Shown: positions 9,611 to 21,849 of the stretch, piece after piece
Layout: each line of letters begins with the position of its first letter
How positions within the stretch are numbered: position 1 is the first letter of the stretch
Source: Lithobates sylvaticus
Taxonomy: Eukaryota; Chordata; Amphibia; Anura; Ranidae
NCBI GenBank assembly: GCA_028564925.1
Contig: CM053027.1
Location: 242,112,649 to 242,176,648 of the forward strand
Direction of reading: 5' to 3'
Length of the DNA: 64,000 nt
Program-made: the position numbers and the translations under genes
Notes under the pieces: generated by a model
Told to the model about the DNA's origin: nothing
What the model saw: only the letters and a program-made list of their open reading frames with translations
The model's database searches: none

Positions 9611-12334
9611 GATAATGTGACTTACAACAAGAGTAAATTATTTCAGAAACCCTACATTAGATAACTGACCGATTTTTCGAGATCTAGAATTCAGTGGTGT
9701 CATCACAACGTTGTGTATTAGTAATGGCTAAGCAGAGGGAGGGGACAGGAGCACATAAATGAAACTGCTTGCTGTAATAAAAACTGTTCTGATGTACCTG
9801 TGAGCCGGAGGAGAAGCTGCCGATTTTAGTTCCAGCAGCTGCACTGTGGTGCCTGGAGTTGGGCTTTAAATTCACTGTCTCCTGATTATACTCCCCACCT
9901 TCATCTGCTGTAAAATGTTGTTTAGGAGCCTATTTTGAAGGGGCATTAACAAGCATGGGCAAAAAATGAGAAGACCCACATGATCTTGCACACACTAAAC
10001 AGTTTTTCATTGTAATTTAAATAGTTTCATTAATATTTCTTTTTGCTCCAAAATGCACAAAAACAAATCTTTCTGATGCCGAAAAATAAAAGGAAGGAAG
10101 AAAAGGAAAAAAAGAACAGAATACATTCATCCACCGTTTCCCATTTCCAAATACTACAGGTTTTAATGTAGAGCCTAATGCACCAGAAGCAAGTTCATGA
10201 TCAAACTGAAAATCATGGACGTGATGCTGTGGAAGAAGCAGACTGAACTGTAGTCATACAGAGGGTAGCCAACATATATCATGCAGAGAAAACATATCTG
10301 GCAGTGTGAAAATGACACTCAAAGATTTGGAGAACCGGAATCGCCTGCTACTAAGGTGGTAAGTCACAGTTTAAGTCGTGTGCTCACTGAGACAGCTTAG
10401 AAGCAGCAGCCCTGCAAGAAGTCACCTCTAGCAAAGCAAAGGCTTAAGTATTAGTTATTCTCATGATGGTGCCTAATGAAGAAGTGATATATACGAGAGC
10501 ACATTCAGCAATACTTTCCTCTAAATCTCATAATGAATGCTTCTACAGATGTTTCCACATCGAAAACAGCATATGCTGACGGTATCAGATTTTTTTTTTA
10601 GAAAAAGAATAAGTGATAAAACAATTCCCTATGATTGGCTGATATAATCATTCTCAATAGGCAGAGCATTATGTGCATCATGTAAACTTTAATTTGAAGC
10701 ATGCATTAGGGAACATGAGAATTCAGTTGCGATTTAATGCACTTTAAATATAACCAATAAACAAAAATACTTGAAAGTTTTAAGACTAGTTGAAGCTTTT
10801 CTGGGGTGCCTAGGGCTCATTGCCTAATCTGATCCATTTTTTAAGACCACATGTAAAACTATTGAAGATGTAATGTCTTCCAACTACAGTTGATGGGTTT
10901 CGTCACTGGAGAAAATGTAAAAAACATATTGTTATAAGTACTTGTATGTCTGTTATATACAATGTTTTACAAGCTAGAATTCATGAAGTTAATCCTCTCA
11001 ATGCTCTCATGAACTTAATCCTCTCAATAGCTTAAAACTGTGCGTAGAAAAAAAAATGACATGTCTTTCTCATCTTCAACCCATTGATAGGATAGAAAAT
11101 CGATTTAGCAATGCTCCTCTAAACATTTATGTAAAAATCTTGCCATTTACAAAATAGACTGACCATTCTATGCTCCAAGATCATTACCAAAAGATTTTGA
11201 ACAGACATATGAATATCATTATAAGCCTGAAGTATTGTTAGAATACCTAAATGGTTTAGAACCTGCTACTCTGCTTGTTGTATGGGAGCACATAGTAGAA
11301 AAACTGCATGCTACAAGTTTTTCTTTTTAATTTGGTTGAATGGTGCAGTGCACACACACACACAAAACCAACACCAGGTACATTAAAAAAGTTAGCACAA
11401 AAGTAAAGTACAGGAAAAAGTGGCCAGAGTGTACCAGTTGCTCTCCAAACCCTGAACCCCCGCAGCACACAATTCTTGACAGAGGGTGTATTCTTGGTAC
11501 ACTTTGCTGAAACCAGGCAGACTATATTCTCCTGGGTACCTGCTGAGGCATGGTCCACCAGAGTAATAGATCAGGCTCCCCCAAAAAGAGACCCAGGGGG
11601 CAGGAAAGGCTGCATGCCCACTAAAGTGACCTATTTCAAAAGTGCAAAGTAAGTGCTTTCAGGTGACAAAGTGCACCTGGCCTTCCAGCAGGATATACAA
11701 AAATTCCTCCAGTCTTAGTCGAAAAGTCCAGCGCAAGAGGCAGGTGCAAAAAAAGTCTGCAAGCATGATGTGACCTTGGTGCCATACTAAAAACACTGAA
11801 CTTCTCACTTAAAAAATCCCAGTGGATTTTGATGGCACTCCTGGACTGCCAGTCCAGGGGCATGAGCATAGTGGGCTTTCTCATTCAGATTCCAGCCTCA
11901 TGCCTACAAAGGAAGGCACTAGCACTAAGGGGCTCCTACCTACAAATGGGGAGAAGCCTGGTGCATCAGGCCAGAATCAATCTGGGAAGAAAAAACCCCA
12001 AGGCACCCACCTATTACATCAAAGAATACTAACCCATCCTCCATCCATCCAAACATTAAAACGCTACATAAAGTGTAAATGTGTAAGTAGCCAAGAACTA
12101 CAAAAAATACATTTTCAACAAGATACATTTGACACTTTCAATACAAGCTGACAGTGGCTGTCTACTGTAGAACACTACTATCAAAGTGATCTTGAGAATA
12201 CTTTCAGTAAATCATTTATTTGATTTGACCCCCTGAGACGTAAAAAAAAAGGCCCATGGAACATGAAACAGTACCTGACCTCTAGCAGAACCCTCTCCAA
12301 TGTGGTAACAGTGTTAAAAAATTCTTTGTGTATG
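9611..12334. other. Intron sequence without a classified element
   Basis: The open frames at 11256-12151 overlap each other on both strands and match no family I know. Small CA repeats lie at 11349-11362. No exon, RNA gene or repeat ends were recognised. Confidence 0.45.
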
Positions 12335-12342
12335 TCTGTTGC

Positions 12343-12626
12343 CAGGGCTGCTGTTAATCATAGGGCCCATACAGCCTTCCTGACAGCCCCCCCCCCCTCC
12401 CAGGCTGAAAGTGACTGAAGACATAGATTTATCAGTCTCTTTTCTCTGCAGCCTCAACTGCACAGATGAATGAAGAATAGGAAGCGCTCTGAGGCTTCTT
12501 GTTCATTCACAAACTGAAGCATAGTAAACACAGTTTAATAAGACAGTACAGCCTGCCCACCTTTTGAACTGATGGGGCCTGGGCCCAGTAATGAGGGCTG
12601 GCTGTACTGCCTTATCAGTGGCCCTG
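12343..12626. mobile_element. Small hAT element with 8-bp duplication
   Basis: The 284-bp element starts CAGGGCTGCTGTTAATC and ends CTTATCAGTGGCCCTG. The flanks are TCTGTTGC (12335-12342) and CCTGTTGC (12627-12634), an 8-bp target duplication with one mismatch, the hAT signature. It contains a C-run and no coding sequence. Confidence 0.65.
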
Positions 12627-12634
12627 CCTGTTGC

Positions 12635-13316
12635 CATCACTAAAGAAATATTATATCCATTTTCTGTCTCAGGAGAACTAAAAAATAAGTGTACAAGCTA
12701 TGGGGCCAGATCATCTATCAACATTGTCTTTGAAAGCTGTGAAATATACAGTACTCTTGTTCAAAAACTAGACGCTGGTGACCTTGAGGATTCTTCGGCA
12801 AAGGCAAAATCATGCAAGGTTAAACGTCAATGCCCAAATCCAGACAAAATGTGTATTTCAGTTTTAGAGGGAGTGGAGAAGAATTACAAGTTCTGTCAAA
12901 CTTGAATTGTTGTTTGTGGTCCCCCTGGGAGTTTTTTCCACTGTGACACATTACAACGCTACCCAAAACTTGTAAAAGTGTGTTTATATTTGTTTACCTT
13001 GTATTGTATTTTCCACCACTGCCTACCCTGACCAGAAGTGAAAGTAAAGCACACACTATGGATAATTCAATAAAAACGTTAAAAATAAATAAAATGCTTT
13101 GGCTGATGCTGAGCTTTATTGTTAAGTCTTTACATGATATAAAGCAAAACAAACAAGCAACACATAAGGCTAATGTCACACTTGCAATCCTGTTGCAAGA
13201 AAGAATTTGTGCATATAGAAAATTTGCCTTCTTCGTATGTGTCACTCACTTGCTATATTCGGCAATGATGCATTGTAACTATGCTGCCAAAAATGCTTAC
13301 AAATGTAAGTCACCAG
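12635..13316. other. Intron sequence, no recognised feature
   Basis: An open frame of 104 codons at 12591-12905 starts inside the hAT element and has no family resemblance, so I do not call it a gene. Nothing else was recognised. Confidence 0.45.
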
Positions 13317-13319
13317 TAA

Positions 13320-13748
13320 GGCCCCTTTCACACTGGGGCATTTTTCAGGCAGTACAGCGCTAAAAATAGCGCCTGTACAGCGCCTGAAAAAATCCGGCCC
13401 CATTCACTCCAGTGTGAAAGCCGGCGGGCTTTCACACTGGAGCGGTGCGCTAGCAGGACGGTCAAAAAAGTCCTGCTAGCAGCATCTTTGGAGCGGTATA
13501 GGAGCGGTGTATTCACCGCTCCTATACTGCTCCTACCCATTGATTTCAATGGGACACCGCGGCAATACCGCCGCAAAGCGCCGATACGGCGGCGCTTTTT
13601 GGGGGATTTTAACCCTTTTCGGCCGCTAGCGGGGGTTAAAACCGCACCGCTATCGGCCGAATACTGCGGCTAAAACGACGGTAAAGCAGCGCTAAATATA
13701 GCACTGCTTTACCGTTGCCGCGGCTCCCACCCCAGTGTGAAAGGGGCC
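13320..13748 (+). mobile_element. Harbinger-type MITE, family B, complete copy 1
   Basis: The 429-bp element starts GGCCCCTTTCACACTGGGGC and ends CCCAGTGTGAAAGGGGCC, with near-perfect inverted termini. It is flanked by TAA (13317-13319, 13749-13751). The GC-rich interior holds sub-palindromes such as GCCGGCGGGCTTTCACAC and GCTAGCAGGAC...GTCCTGCTAGC. Other copies lie at 28799-29070 and 56328-56716. Confidence 0.78.
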
Positions 13749-13751
13749 TAA

Positions 13752-14362
13752 GAGAGCAATGCCTCACTTATTAGTGCATGCTTTATAAAATTTCTCTCGT
13801 CATAAGTGTCAGGACCACTAATCTGTTGAAAGTGTGACATTAGCCTTACTTTCATTAGGGTGTTATGTTGGATATTCTTCAAATCGATTTTTTTTTTGTT
13901 TACAATTTTTTGCAATTTAGTTTTCTATTATTGTTTCAAGGTGTTAAATGCTGCTAAATTTTACAAGGCAAGTCAATTTGTTTTGTTTAATCTTTCGGTT
14001 TAATACTATGTAGCATTTTTGTACTTTTTCACACAGGGATTTATGTAATTATTATTTTAACAAAAATAATAATTTTCATAATGTGTACTTCTGGGCGCTT
14101 GTCTTAAATCATATACTTGCAAGTTGGGGATTAGAATGCGCTGCAGCCACCTAACCAAGTTTATTGCAGTCAGCCACTTTTTAACTGCAACTATATTATC
14201 TGGCTAGATTATTACTGGAAGTGTATCCTGTTATTAATCAGGAAATTGAACTTTATTTACATAAGCTGAAACTAACACATACTGTACTACAGAACCTCTC
14301 CGCCCCTCCAGGTAACTATATTAAGGAGGATGGTAAGTATTTGTCCAGCATTCAATTCTTAC
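13752..14362. other. Intron sequence, no recognised feature
   Basis: T-rich and A-rich stretches; no repeat ends or exon seen. Confidence 0.45.
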
Positions 14363-14400
14363 ATTATATATATATATAAAAAAAAAAAAAAAAAAAAAAA

Positions 14401-14495
<95 letters not shown>

Positions 14496-14552
14496 TATAC
14501 ACACATACATAGACACACAGTAATACACACACACACACATATATATACATGT

Positions 14553-14584
<32 letters not shown>
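14363..14584. repeat. Compound microsatellite: A-run, (TA)n, (CA)n, (GA)n
   Basis: A short (TA)n is followed by about 24 A, then a pure TA tract of roughly 70 bp (14405-14476). Interrupted CA/TA repeats follow to 14550, then (GA)n at 14556-14584. All open frames through this region are translated microsatellite. Confidence 0.95.
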
Positions 14585-14587
<3 letters not shown>

Positions 14588-14927
14588 ATAATAGATCTTT
14601 CTGTAACTGTACTTCTAATTTCATGTATATGAAAAACTAACAAAAAATTTTGTGATCATTCCAGTTCATTCTGATGTCAAAAGGTACAGTACTTTAAAAC
14701 AGCATAGCAAACTCTTTCTGCGCCTGTACACATTATACCTTTTTTTACAACATTCCACAGGGGTTTTACATGGAGCATAATAGAGCCAATTAAACTCTGG
14801 CCTTTGCAGGTGAAATTCCCATTGATAATAGTAACAATAATAATAATCATTATCATAAATTACGTGGATAGTCATTTCAAGTTGGCCTCTAGCACGTAGT
14901 ACAATTAGGGTTTTAAGTGCGAAAAAG

Positions 14928-15180
14928 GCTTTAAAGCTTAAATCCAGCCTTTTCTTCAGTCTTGCACAGGTGTACAGACATTTCTCCTTTACTGAAAATG
15001 CTTACTCGGATTTCCCTGTACAGTGTGAGCTTTTCACAGTGTGCACTAGAAGCTGCAGCACATCAAACAGAGCTTATCACTATCTGGCTTGATGAGAACC
15101 AGCATTATCAAGGCATTTTTATATTTGCATAACTGCTCCCAAAAGTCATGGGCTTGCATCAGGACAGGCTGTTTTTTTAG
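14928..15180 (+). mobile_element. TTAA-type repeat fragment, same family as 1802-2200
   Basis: GCTTTAAAGCTTAAATCCAG is followed by CTTTTCTTCAGTCTTGCACAG and TGCTTACTCGG, parallel to the copy at 1798 onward. The right end is not defined. Confidence 0.45.
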
Positions 15181-16370
15181 GAAGCTACATACAGCACCTT
15201 GCTTGCCCCTTCTACCAGCCATGGCCTTGATGTAGCTGGGTCTAAAAAAAGATTTGTAATGAAGAAGGGTTTTAGTGAAAAAACAAATATCATTAGCATG
15301 TTGATGAGTGGTGAGAAGGAACAGGGGAAGGTAAAATTAAACAGATGAACCACTTGCAGTCTGGTCGTTTTACTTAAACGTCTGGATGGCTCACTCTTAC
15401 GGGTGGAAGGGTGCATTAAAGTGACCTCTTACTCTCACCAATCATGCACACCCTTTAGAGGCATGCCCTGTGATCACTGTGTCCTTCCAGCAGATCACAG
15501 TGCAGGATACAGAGCCAGTGAATTTGGCCCTGTACCATTTGATCACTCACACAGTCTAAATAATATATGCTTATTTGCTTGTTTTTATCAAAGAAATGTA
15601 GCAGAATACAATCAACCTAAATTTATGAAGAAAATATTATTTATTCGCAAATTTTTATTGGAGAAATAAAGGGAAACATTTTTTTTTCAAAATGGCAGGC
15701 TTTTCCTTTATATAGTAAAAAAATTAAAAACAATGGGATGAATGAATATTACCAAAAGAAACATCGATCTGTCTCAAAAACAACTCATGAAGGTACAGTG
15801 CTGCACGACTAAGTAATTGTCAGTCAAAATATCACAAAGCTAAAACTGAAAAATGGCCATTTGGTGTAGTGTGGCACAGTTATGCTGGTCCTAAAATGGT
15901 TAAACCCTCACTTTAATGTTGCAGATACTGTCCACTTTGAGGGAAGCCCAGTAAGCACTGTAGAAAAGAATTTGAATGGTAAAATATATCACCATCATAA
16001 GAATTTTACAATACCTGCTGCTTAAGATAAATAGTTTTTGTCTTAGAAGATGTGTTGGACACAAATTTTTTTTTTTTATAAACAAAGCTAATAAATGTAT
16101 AAGTTGATGCAAAAAAACTTAAAAAGACAAGGTTATTTGTTCAAGGTCACAGGTACTCAACAATCGGCACATTTGGTTTCAAAGACAAGTGTCATAGCTC
16201 CCATTTCTGATACTTTTTACTTAAAAAGGCAGGCAGTGTTTGTCAGAAGGATACTGCAGTCAGTCTGGCTCAGTTGGGGTCCCTTCTTCAAAGGTGAGTG
16301 ATGACTTTCAGAGTCTCTGTGTCTTTCTTACTCTCACTTTTCCCCCACCCTCTCCGTTATGTCCCCATAT
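15181..16370. other. Intron sequence, one weak repeat trace
   Basis: At 15345-15545 a stretch reading AACCACTTGCAGTCTGGTCG and AGGCATGCCCTGTGATCAC looks like a degraded ranid TTAA-element body. The rest is unclassified. Confidence 0.35.
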
Positions 16371-16396
16371 CTTCAGGGCAGCTGTTTAATAAAGCC

Positions 16397-16410
16397 GTTG
16401 CCATGACAAC
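16397..16410. promoter_or_regulatory. X-box-like palindrome (possible RFX site)
   Basis: The sequence GTTGCCATGACAAC differs by one base from the RFX-family X-box palindrome GTTGCCATGGCAAC. It lies in a repeat-free stretch (about 16375-16560). It is a sequence match only; occupancy is unknown. Confidence 0.4.
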
Positions 16411-17299
16411 TGCCTCTGAAGCCCATCCACTAAAAGACCTAATGTTATTTTAATGAACCCTTCAGCTCCCAGACTCTTAAAATGATCTGCCAGTGTCCAA
16501 AGGAAGAGCAAACACCATGGAAAATGATTCCCAACAGCCTTTTTGCTTTTAAAGAGACGCTGTCATTAGGATTGGTGTACTGTACTTTAACTACAGTGTT
16601 TCTTTAAAATACATGTAATGTTCTTACTAGGAAAGCCTCCATTAAATGGAACCTTCGATCTCTTGCAGAGCTATTCATTCACTGAAGTCAGAAATAGTAA
16701 GTATAGAACATTTATTCTAAATGCCTTTAGACATGGTCTTTAACTATTTCATTACCATTCCAGTCGCAAACAGATTCAAAGGCAGATGTTGCCTTAACAT
16801 GTCATTTCGGGTTATAACTGTATTTTTTTTCCAAGTAATATTTATTGATTTTATGAGAGAAAAATACAAAGACAATATGGAACAAACAATTGCATATGTT
16901 GGTATACATCAGTGAATTAGAATTTCTGGGTATATAGTAAGATAAATAATAATAGAAACATTTGTTTCCAGAAAGTGCTAATGACTATATTAAAGCAAAA
17001 GTAACATTTAGAAAATGTAAAGTGATGAAAAATAAAAAATATAAATAAATAAAATGTCCATTCCTGTATAAATAAGAAACATAACAAATAAATTATTCTT
17101 TCAATATGCACAGATATATTTTTGGCGTTCATGTTGATCTTCCAAGTTCATATGGTTTTCTCAGAAGGATACAGAGCTTCATATTTTAAATGGTTAAGAC
17201 GTATAATCCCTATCCTATATCCTTAAAAGACAAACTTAACTTTGTATTAAAGTAATGTTACGTTTTGCCAAATAATGTTATAACTGTATTTTAACTTAA

Positions 17300-17621
17300 A
17301 GCAGAACTATACTCACCTTGGCTCCAGTGTCACCCAGTTCCCTGCCCGGCCACTAACATGCTCAGGGCGGCTGGCCTTTGGCTCTGGATTGCCGGCCACT
17401 TTCATTGGCCGGGCAGGGATTCTATCACTCCTGTGCATGTGCAGGCATTCAGTAAGATTCGGCATTGCCGAATTTGTACAGTGAGCTGTGCATACGAGGG
17501 TCAGTGTACAGGGGAGGACAGGCAGTTAAGTAACATTAATGCGGAAGAGACAAAGCAGGTCTCTTCTGCATTAAAATTGCTGCCTGTTCGCCCATTTAGA
17601 ATTTTGGCCTAAAGTTCCACT
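17300..17621. mobile_element. TTAA-bounded piggyBac-like MITE
   Basis: The 322-bp element starts AGCAGAACTATACTC and ends CTAAAGTTCCACT, with partial inverted termini. It is flanked by TTAA at 17296-17299 and 17622-17625. The interior has an inverted GCCCGGCCA / TGGCCGGGC pair. Confidence 0.65.
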
Positions 17622-17918
17622 TTAAAGCGAAACTAAATCCTCCTAACGTTTTCAGCCAAGGAAGCTGCCATGAATAAATGATTTGTATAGCGCTGCAACT
17701 GCGAACTGAATCGCCTCAAGGCGCTTGTCTGCCATCTTGGGGTCTATTTGATCGTCAACCGCCATAGTGCTGCACATGTGATCAGTTATGACACCAGCCA
17801 TTTGATGGTTTGACAGTTTGGTTGAGGGCAAAAGCTAATGTGACAGTTAGCATTCCCAGCTTGCCAGGAATGTAACTGTTTTTTGAAACTGTTAAATCGA
17901 TGGGTTTAGTTCCACTTA

Positions 17919-18234
17919 AGGCTTGGTTCACACTGCTGCAACTTGGGATCCAACTTGTGAGACCCCATGTCGCATGACATGTAAAATCCCATGTCTTAAT
18001 TAGCACTACTGAAGTTCCTGTACTACTGCCCGTAGACTTCAATGGAAGTTGCTTCCAAGTCGGATCCTCGTCTATATTGATGTGATTTGGATCCAACATT
18101 ACAGGAAGAATACACAGGCATTCCCTTTGGTGTAGCCCTCCCTCACTTCAAAGTCGCATCAAGTCACCAGCAAATTGCCAGGAAGTCACATGGCAAAGTT
18201 GCAACTTTTGGGTCGCAGTAGTGTGAACCGAGCC
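17919..18234. mobile_element. Harbinger-type MITE, family D, copy 1
   Basis: It starts AGGCTTGGTTCACACTGCTGC and ends GTCGCAGTAGTGTGAACCGAGCC. The flanks are TTA on both sides (17916-17918 and 18235-18237), within TTAA contexts. The interior contains ACTTCAAAGTCGCATCAAGTC, shared with the elements at 55023-55242 and 57579-58377. Confidence 0.68.
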
Positions 18235-18239
18235 TTAAT

Positions 18240-19704
18240 GCTGACCTTCCAGGATGCAAGTTTAAATGGCGTCACATATTTAAAAATGTATATTAAATCT
18301 AAATAAGAATTTTGAACTAATTTCTACCATTTAGATGAAAAAATTTAAAATGATTAAAAATGTATGACGTCATAGTTTTCAGTCATTAAAACTGTTTTGG
18401 CAGGACACCCAGAGGAGGTATAATGAAGATGGATACATCACATCTGCTTTTTGTGCATTTCCTCTATGGGAAAGCACAATTCCCATAATGCTATGAGAAT
18501 TCTAATGAAAAGGCGTATTTTTTGTGGGCAGGAGTATGGAGGGGTAAATAGGCACAATAAAAAAACATTGTCAGTCAATGGGCTTGTGTACACACTCCCA
18601 TCATCCTCACTTGTCAGGGAAGATGAAGTGCACAAGGAGTCTCCTGGCCTGTCAATCAATTAAATGACACATCTACAGTGGGCAGTTCAGACTGGGGGTC
18701 AAAAGAGTCCTAGGTCTGACGAGTGCAGCGAATGGGGATGTAATTACGTCACAGCTCGCTCACTACAGTGGGAAGGGACAAGACAGGTGGCTGGAAGGAT
18801 TGAGCGCATGGTGGCTACTGGTCTTATAAAACAGATGTTAAATTGACTACATTAGAAACTAAAGTACAACTTTCTCACTGCCAATATCATGGGAACCAAA
18901 AAAAAAAATGTTTAATGATCCCCATACTTGCTACAATCTGACTGTACAGTCAACTTTTGATTTTCCAAAACAATGTAACATGAGGCCCTACCTAAACTAT
19001 CTAATCAATCTCTATACAATTAGGTAGACCCTTATAAAAAAAAAACAGTTGTTGATAAATCTAAGGAAGATTGTATAGAAAAATTGTACCATGCATAGTG
19101 ATCTTTATATCTTTATAAGAAAAACACAGCCAAAAGGTCAGCTTTAAAAAGACACAAAAAATAAATCACATTCAGGTACAATCTATCTGCCTTTTGATAC
19201 ATAGATATGCTTGGTTTATCCAAAAACTTTGTGTTTTTGCAGAGGAGTGGAGGAGAAAAATGAGGTGCAGGCTGACACTGCTTCTCATCATTTATATCTC
19301 AGGAAAAACAACAGTCAATGGAACAGGTTATTTTCACCTGTCAGATAGATTTCCGCTGTCAAGAGTGGTCAGTCAGTTGGCATCTGTCTGCTTCACATAC
19401 ATGAGACTGTCAACTTACTCTTAAAGGTACCTTCGCCTAAAGCAGAACTCCAAGAATATTCTATTTATAAAACTTATATTGGGCCAAGTTGGTTGAATGT
19501 AAGTATGGCTATGTCACATCTGGAGGGTCACTGGGAAATCTCAAATTCGGATTAGTTATTTTTGCTACATACAGTAAGCACTGTGCTATTCTGGATGCAC
19601 TGCAGTGACCTCCTGTCTGTCAGGTCTTATGATTTGAGCTGGGTGAAGAGAGAAGTAACAAATCTGATTATTTATTTTGTTTAATGAAGAGGTAAGTAAA
19701 ACCT
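18240..19704. other. Intron sequence, unclassified
   Basis: The stretch 18390-18860 is denser in GC than its surroundings and may be a degraded element body, but I find no ends. The remainder is plain A+T-rich sequence. Confidence 0.4.
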
Positions 19705-20345
19705 TAGATAAAAAAGGCTGTGGATGTGGTATACTTAAATTTTGCAAAAGTGTTCGATACAGATCCCCACACACTACTAATGTGTAAGGTAAAGTCTACA
19801 GGCTTGGAAATATCCATTTGTAAATGGATAGAAAACTGGCTAAAAGACAGAATTCAGAGAGTAGTGGTTAATAATTCTTACTCTGAATGGTCTAAGGTTA
19901 TTCGTATTGTACGCCAAGGTTCATGGTTGTGACCCTTACATTTTAATATATTTATAAATGATATAGGGTCTGGGATTCAAAGTACCATTTCAGGCTTTGC
20001 ACATGACCCAGAGATATACAGTAGAATAACGTTGTTTCAGAATGTATTTAAGTTACAAGCCAACCTCAATGCACTTTTTAATTGGGCAACTGTGTGGACA
20101 ATTAGGTTTATTGTTGATAAATGTAAAGTTATACACTTGGGGGGCCAAAAATATGCATGGATCATACATACTAGGGGGAGTACAACTGGGGGAATCAATG
20201 GTGGAGATGGATCTGGGTGTTTTCGTAGAGCAGAAGCTTAAAATTAGCATGCAATTCCAAGCTGTGGTTTCCAAAGCGAGCAAAATCCTTTCTTGTAGTA
20301 AAAAAGGTATGGAAGAGACAGACATACAGCTGCCTGATCACTTTT
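19705..20345 (+). pseudogene. CR1/L2-type LINE, reverse transcriptase fragment
   Basis: The plus strand reads DVVYLNFAKVFDTDPH...WIENWLKDRIQRVVVNNSYSEWSKV, then FNIFINDIGSGIQSTISGFA and later FIVDKCKVIHLG. These correspond to reverse-transcriptase blocks of vertebrate CR1/L2-clade elements (family form: FAKAFDTVPH, VPQGSVLGPLLFNIFINDL, FADD, VDKCKVMHIG). The catalytic FADD is changed to FAHDPE and stop codons interrupt the frame, so it is dead. The element is 5'-truncated, and its continuation resumes at 21145 after unrelated DNA. Confidence 0.88.
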
Positions 20346-21144
20346 ACAGGGGTTGCAATAGGGGTCCCCCTCCACCTTTCCCAGGCTCTCTTGTTCCACC
20401 GGGGAGTCTGGGACTGATGTGGGCGTTTGGGCCAGCTTACCATAAATTAGAAGGAGGAACATCTGTTCCCTGATCATCTCTATGCTATATGAAGCTGGAA
20501 GTGATGAGGATGCTTTTGAGGGCAGAGGAGAGATCTGGGGTCTAATGTGAGTGAATTGGGGAAAAACATTAGACTTCAGATATTGTCTCTGGTGAGCCAA
20601 GGTGGAAAACTCTCTAACTTTTCCAATGCTGACTTGGCCTTCTGTTGGGACAAAATTGAATGTTACTAGACAATTTACAGTATAAATGTTATTCATTTTT
20701 AAAAATAAAGTTGTCTGGGAAAATACCACATTATTGCTACTACTGTACATGGAGATGATGATCATAGCAAATAGGTATTTATTTTGTATAATTATCAGCC
20801 CCATCTAGTGGCCCAATTTAGTATTTAACGATTCTCTCTAATCTGTATGAATTAATGACATTCGCCCTAGAGAAATTAGCCTAGTAACACTCACTCTATT
20901 GTTTCCCCAATTCAGTCAGCATTGGAAAAGTTGGAAAAATTTGGAGAGTTTCTTGTGGTCCATCTTGGCTCATCTGGGACTGCAACATCCTAAGTCTAGT
21001 GTTTTGGAGTTGGGGTTTGTTTACACTTGCTGTCATCATTGGCTCCCCTCTGAAAAGTGATCCACAGTGGATCGCTTTGCAGAGGCATTTCACTGGCAGC
21101 TCAGAGGTGATACACCAGTTTTAACCACTGAAAGCATAACCTGT
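20346..21144. other. DNA interrupting the LINE, with an internal inverted repeat
   Basis: The segment separates the two LINE parts and replaces a short part of the reverse-transcriptase C-terminus. A left arm near 20595-20637 (GTGAGCCAAGGTGG...CTTTTCCAATGCTGAC) is repeated inverted near 20915-20985 (GTCAGCATTGGAAAAG...CATCTTGGCTCATC). It may be a further mobile element, but I could not define ends or a target duplication. Confidence 0.45.
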
Positions 21145-21844
21145 GTGTTACACTTGGTTGGAGAAAGAGAAGTTTTGGGCACCAGTTCACGAAAATGATA
21201 TTGGGGAACTGGAGAAAGTGCAGAGAAGGGCAACCAAACTGATAAGAGGCATGGAGGAGCTCAGCTATGAGAATAGATTAGCTGAACTGAATTTATTTTC
21301 TCGTGAGAAGAGGAGATCAGGGGGGATATGATCAACATGTATAAATATAGAATTGGTCCATATATTGAAATTGGTGTAGAGTTATTAACTTGAAGGTCAT
21401 CACAGAAGACAAGGGGGCACTCTTTACATCTGGAGGAAAAGAGATTTAACCTCTAAATACAGAAAGGCTTCTTCACAGTAAGAGCTGTGAAAATGTGGAA
21501 CAGGCTCCCTCATTAGCTGGTTCTAGTCAGCTCAGTAGATTGTTTTAAAAAATGCCTGGATTCTTTACTAGATACACATATTATAACTGGATACTAATAT
21601 TTATAGGTAAAGTTGATCCAGGGAATATCCAATTGCCTCTTGGGAAATCAGGAAGGAACTTTTGTCCCCCCGATGGAGCAAATTGGATAATGCTGATAGG
21701 GTTTTTTTTTTTTTTTTTTTTGCCTTCCTCTGGATTAACTGTGGGTATGGGGTTGTGTATATAGGATTGTATACATTTTTTCCCCTTCTATTGACTTAAC
21801 TGGATGGATTTGTGTATTTTTTCAACCAGACTAACTATATAACT
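21145..21844 (+). pseudogene. CR1/L2-type LINE, C-terminus and 3' end
   Basis: The plus strand reads [36 protein letters not shown], a hallmark of the C-terminal part of CR1/L2 proteins. It is followed by shifted pieces equivalent to FTSGGKRFNL and SVDCFKK. The 3' untranslated tail (GGGAATATCCAATTGCCTC, TTGCCTTCCTCTGG, AACTGGATGGATTTGTG, TTTTTCAACCAGACTAAC) is shared, in reverse, with the tail fragment at 54751-54810. Confidence 0.85.
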
Positions 21845-21849
21845 ACACC

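Noticed and set aside
11256-12151. Cluster of 60-109 codon frames on both strands
   Set aside because: Mutually overlapping in different frames, with no domain resemblance and no exon signals.
12591-12905. 104-codon cysteine-containing plus-strand frame
   Set aside because: It begins inside a hAT element, has no recognised domain and no splice or promoter context.
14330-14643. Open frames of YIYIYI and related repeats
   Set aside because: Translated TA/CA/GA microsatellite.
20244-20804. 186-codon minus-strand frame
   Set aside because: It runs antisense across LINE sequence and the unknown insert, with no recognised motif.
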